A stretch of 18,689 bases of DNA from Paramacrobiotus metropolitanus (taxonomy: Eukaryota > Tardigrada > Eutardigrada > Parachela > Macrobiotidae): the NCBI RefSeq assembly GCF_019649055.1, contig NW_026570687.1:1-18689 (forward strand), given 5' to 3'. The position numbers and the translations under genes were made by a program. The notes below the pieces were generated by a model. The model did no database searches. It was not told the origin of the DNA and worked only from the letters and a program-made list of their open reading frames with translations. Shown one piece after another: positions 17,330-18,689 of the stretch (positions are counted from its first letter, which is position 1; each line of letters begins with the position of its first letter).

Positions 17330-18689
17330 AATAATTCCCAGTGTCCGACGTGGTTAACCTGTTCAGGGTGCGGGTACGGGGTACCTATAATCTAGCTACG
17401 TGAAAAAAATTAATTAAATCTGAAAACATGAACTGGATACCACTTAATTTAGTGCTACTTATAATTATTAAAAACTTCTAAGGAGTTTTAAAATAATTGA
17501 AGGCACAAAAGTTAGTATACCGCTTACCATAATTTTACGTTCTCTGGTAAGTGACCGCCAGTAGAAAATATGGAAATATATGAAAATATATTCAATATAT
17601 TATGAAAAACACGGATTGCTGCTTGTTTTGGTAGGCGCGATTCAAATGCCACATAACACAAAGGTTGTTGGATTTTTTGCAAATTTTTCGTTACAGGGAA
17701 TGGGGTTGGAAGGGTTTGCATACGTGCCAGCTCGATACTATAGAAAACATTAAATGTAGTTGAAACAATCGAAATCAATTTTACAAGCGGTTGGGCTTTG
17801 TGGTACGTTTGCGGTATTATGGCTGTAATAATTCGGTCACTTTAGCGTTTTAACACATGGTAATGGTGGTGAAAAATCGGGTGAAAAAACGTCACGCAAA
17901 CTTGAATTGCGCCGTGGTGTTGCTATGGTACCGGGTAGTACTTAGCTTTTAGTGCAGCGTAGGAAGTTAATAGTATAATGATACTGTATATTTCACATGT
18001 AAACATGCATTTGAAGAAAAAGTCATTCATTATGAATTTAAGCGCCACGTTTATTGTAAAAAATAAGCATAAAAATCTTCCAGAACAATAACCTTAAAAA
18101 CAGTCTTTAAATCACGTAAATAAGGTTAGTTATTTTTACAGTAGTTCGTTCAATTTCTTCCGCGCAGTTTGCGCGTGGTCTGCCAGTTTTGCTTAAAATT
18201 TTTGGCTCCTTGATAGGTGTCAACAAAACATGCCAGTTTAACAATTCAATATAGCTTACGCATCGCCCTTGCAAGAAAAAAATCAAATCAGGTTAGCTTC
18301 TAAATCGTTCGTCAGGGACTGGCTTTCCACAACCTTACTTGCGGATTTCACGAGCTTCAATTGTGCGAAGTTTCTGTTATTCCGTGCACTGGACAAACAC
18401 GGTTGAAAAGAATCAATTTTCTAATTTTGGAATGGGTAATTTCAGTTTCCTGCTTCCAGAACATCACCGAATTTATCCAGTTTTTAAAATAATTCATAAG
18501 AAATTCGTTCTTAAGGTAATCGTAGTTTGATTCAAGATATGTGTGTTAAAAACACAGATATTTCACACAGAAAATTTGAACATGCTGGTTCATTATGAGA
18601 CTGTTGATGATGAACCAGTTTGCAAAAAAAACCTATTGAAATTTTATATCACCTACAACTCTTTAACCGGATGTCGAGTTCACAAACGG
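17330..18689. other. AT-rich intergenic stretch, no gene seen
   Basis: Open frames at 17524-17778 (minus) and 18339-18530 (plus) have no recognisable family features. A small hairpin, CTGGTTCAT (18585-18593) with ATGAACCAG (18610-18618), lies near the window end. Nothing else could be assigned. Confidence 0.5.

Overview
This window looks like nuclear DNA of an invertebrate animal, most likely an ecdysozoan, although the exact taxon cannot be fixed from the sequence. The evidence is a seven-transmembrane, gustatory-receptor-like gene split by short GT-AG introns, a Tc1/mariner transposon flanked by TA, two relics of an R2-like non-LTR retroelement, AATAAA signals, and long AT-rich non-coding stretches. 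No bacterial operon, rRNA, tRNA or CRISPR array was seen. Almost all recognisable protein sequence is either mobile DNA or a damaged receptor gene.

Layout. 27-215: TTACTTTTAC-type low-complexity DNA. 364-2673 (-): a broken reverse transcriptase / restriction-like-endonuclease retroelement with at least four lesions. 3146-3318: more TTACTTTTAC-type DNA, so the relic is bracketed by the same motif. 3565-3954 (-): an unrecognised open stretch with one stop. 4121-4440 (+): a second, opposite-strand scrap of the same retroelement family, followed by an exact 32-bp tandem duplication. 4600-8020: a nest of non-coding repeats made of two fold-back elements, a 46-71-bp tandem array containing a perfect 27-nt palindrome, and diverged direct and inverted duplicates. 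8020-9690: no gene seen.

9691-11309: two head-to-head receptor pieces. The minus strand carries TM4-TM7 in three exons with one frameshift. The plus strand carries TM1-TM3 and is interrupted just after. Their 5' ends abut or overlap near 10.8 kb, which fits either a divergent pair of decayed paralogues or one receptor split by an inversion.

11310-12950: no gene seen. 12958-13403: a hairpin with a T-tract, then a 91-bp satellite whose units each hold a 12-bp-stem hairpin and repeated TGACCT half-sites. 14203-14472 (+): a weak coding candidate ending at an AATAAA. 14529-15816: a complete-length mariner (27-bp perfect terminal inverted repeats, TA duplication) whose transposase has two single-base deletions near its 3' end. 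15860-18689: mostly AT-rich DNA with one weak terminal-exon candidate at 17199-17313.

The genes do not form a pathway. The region is a repeat-rich chromosome segment in which transposons, satellites and decaying receptor genes have accumulated. No convincing new biological system was found. The most interesting points are the split receptor pair, the hairpin satellite and the dated decay of the two transposons.
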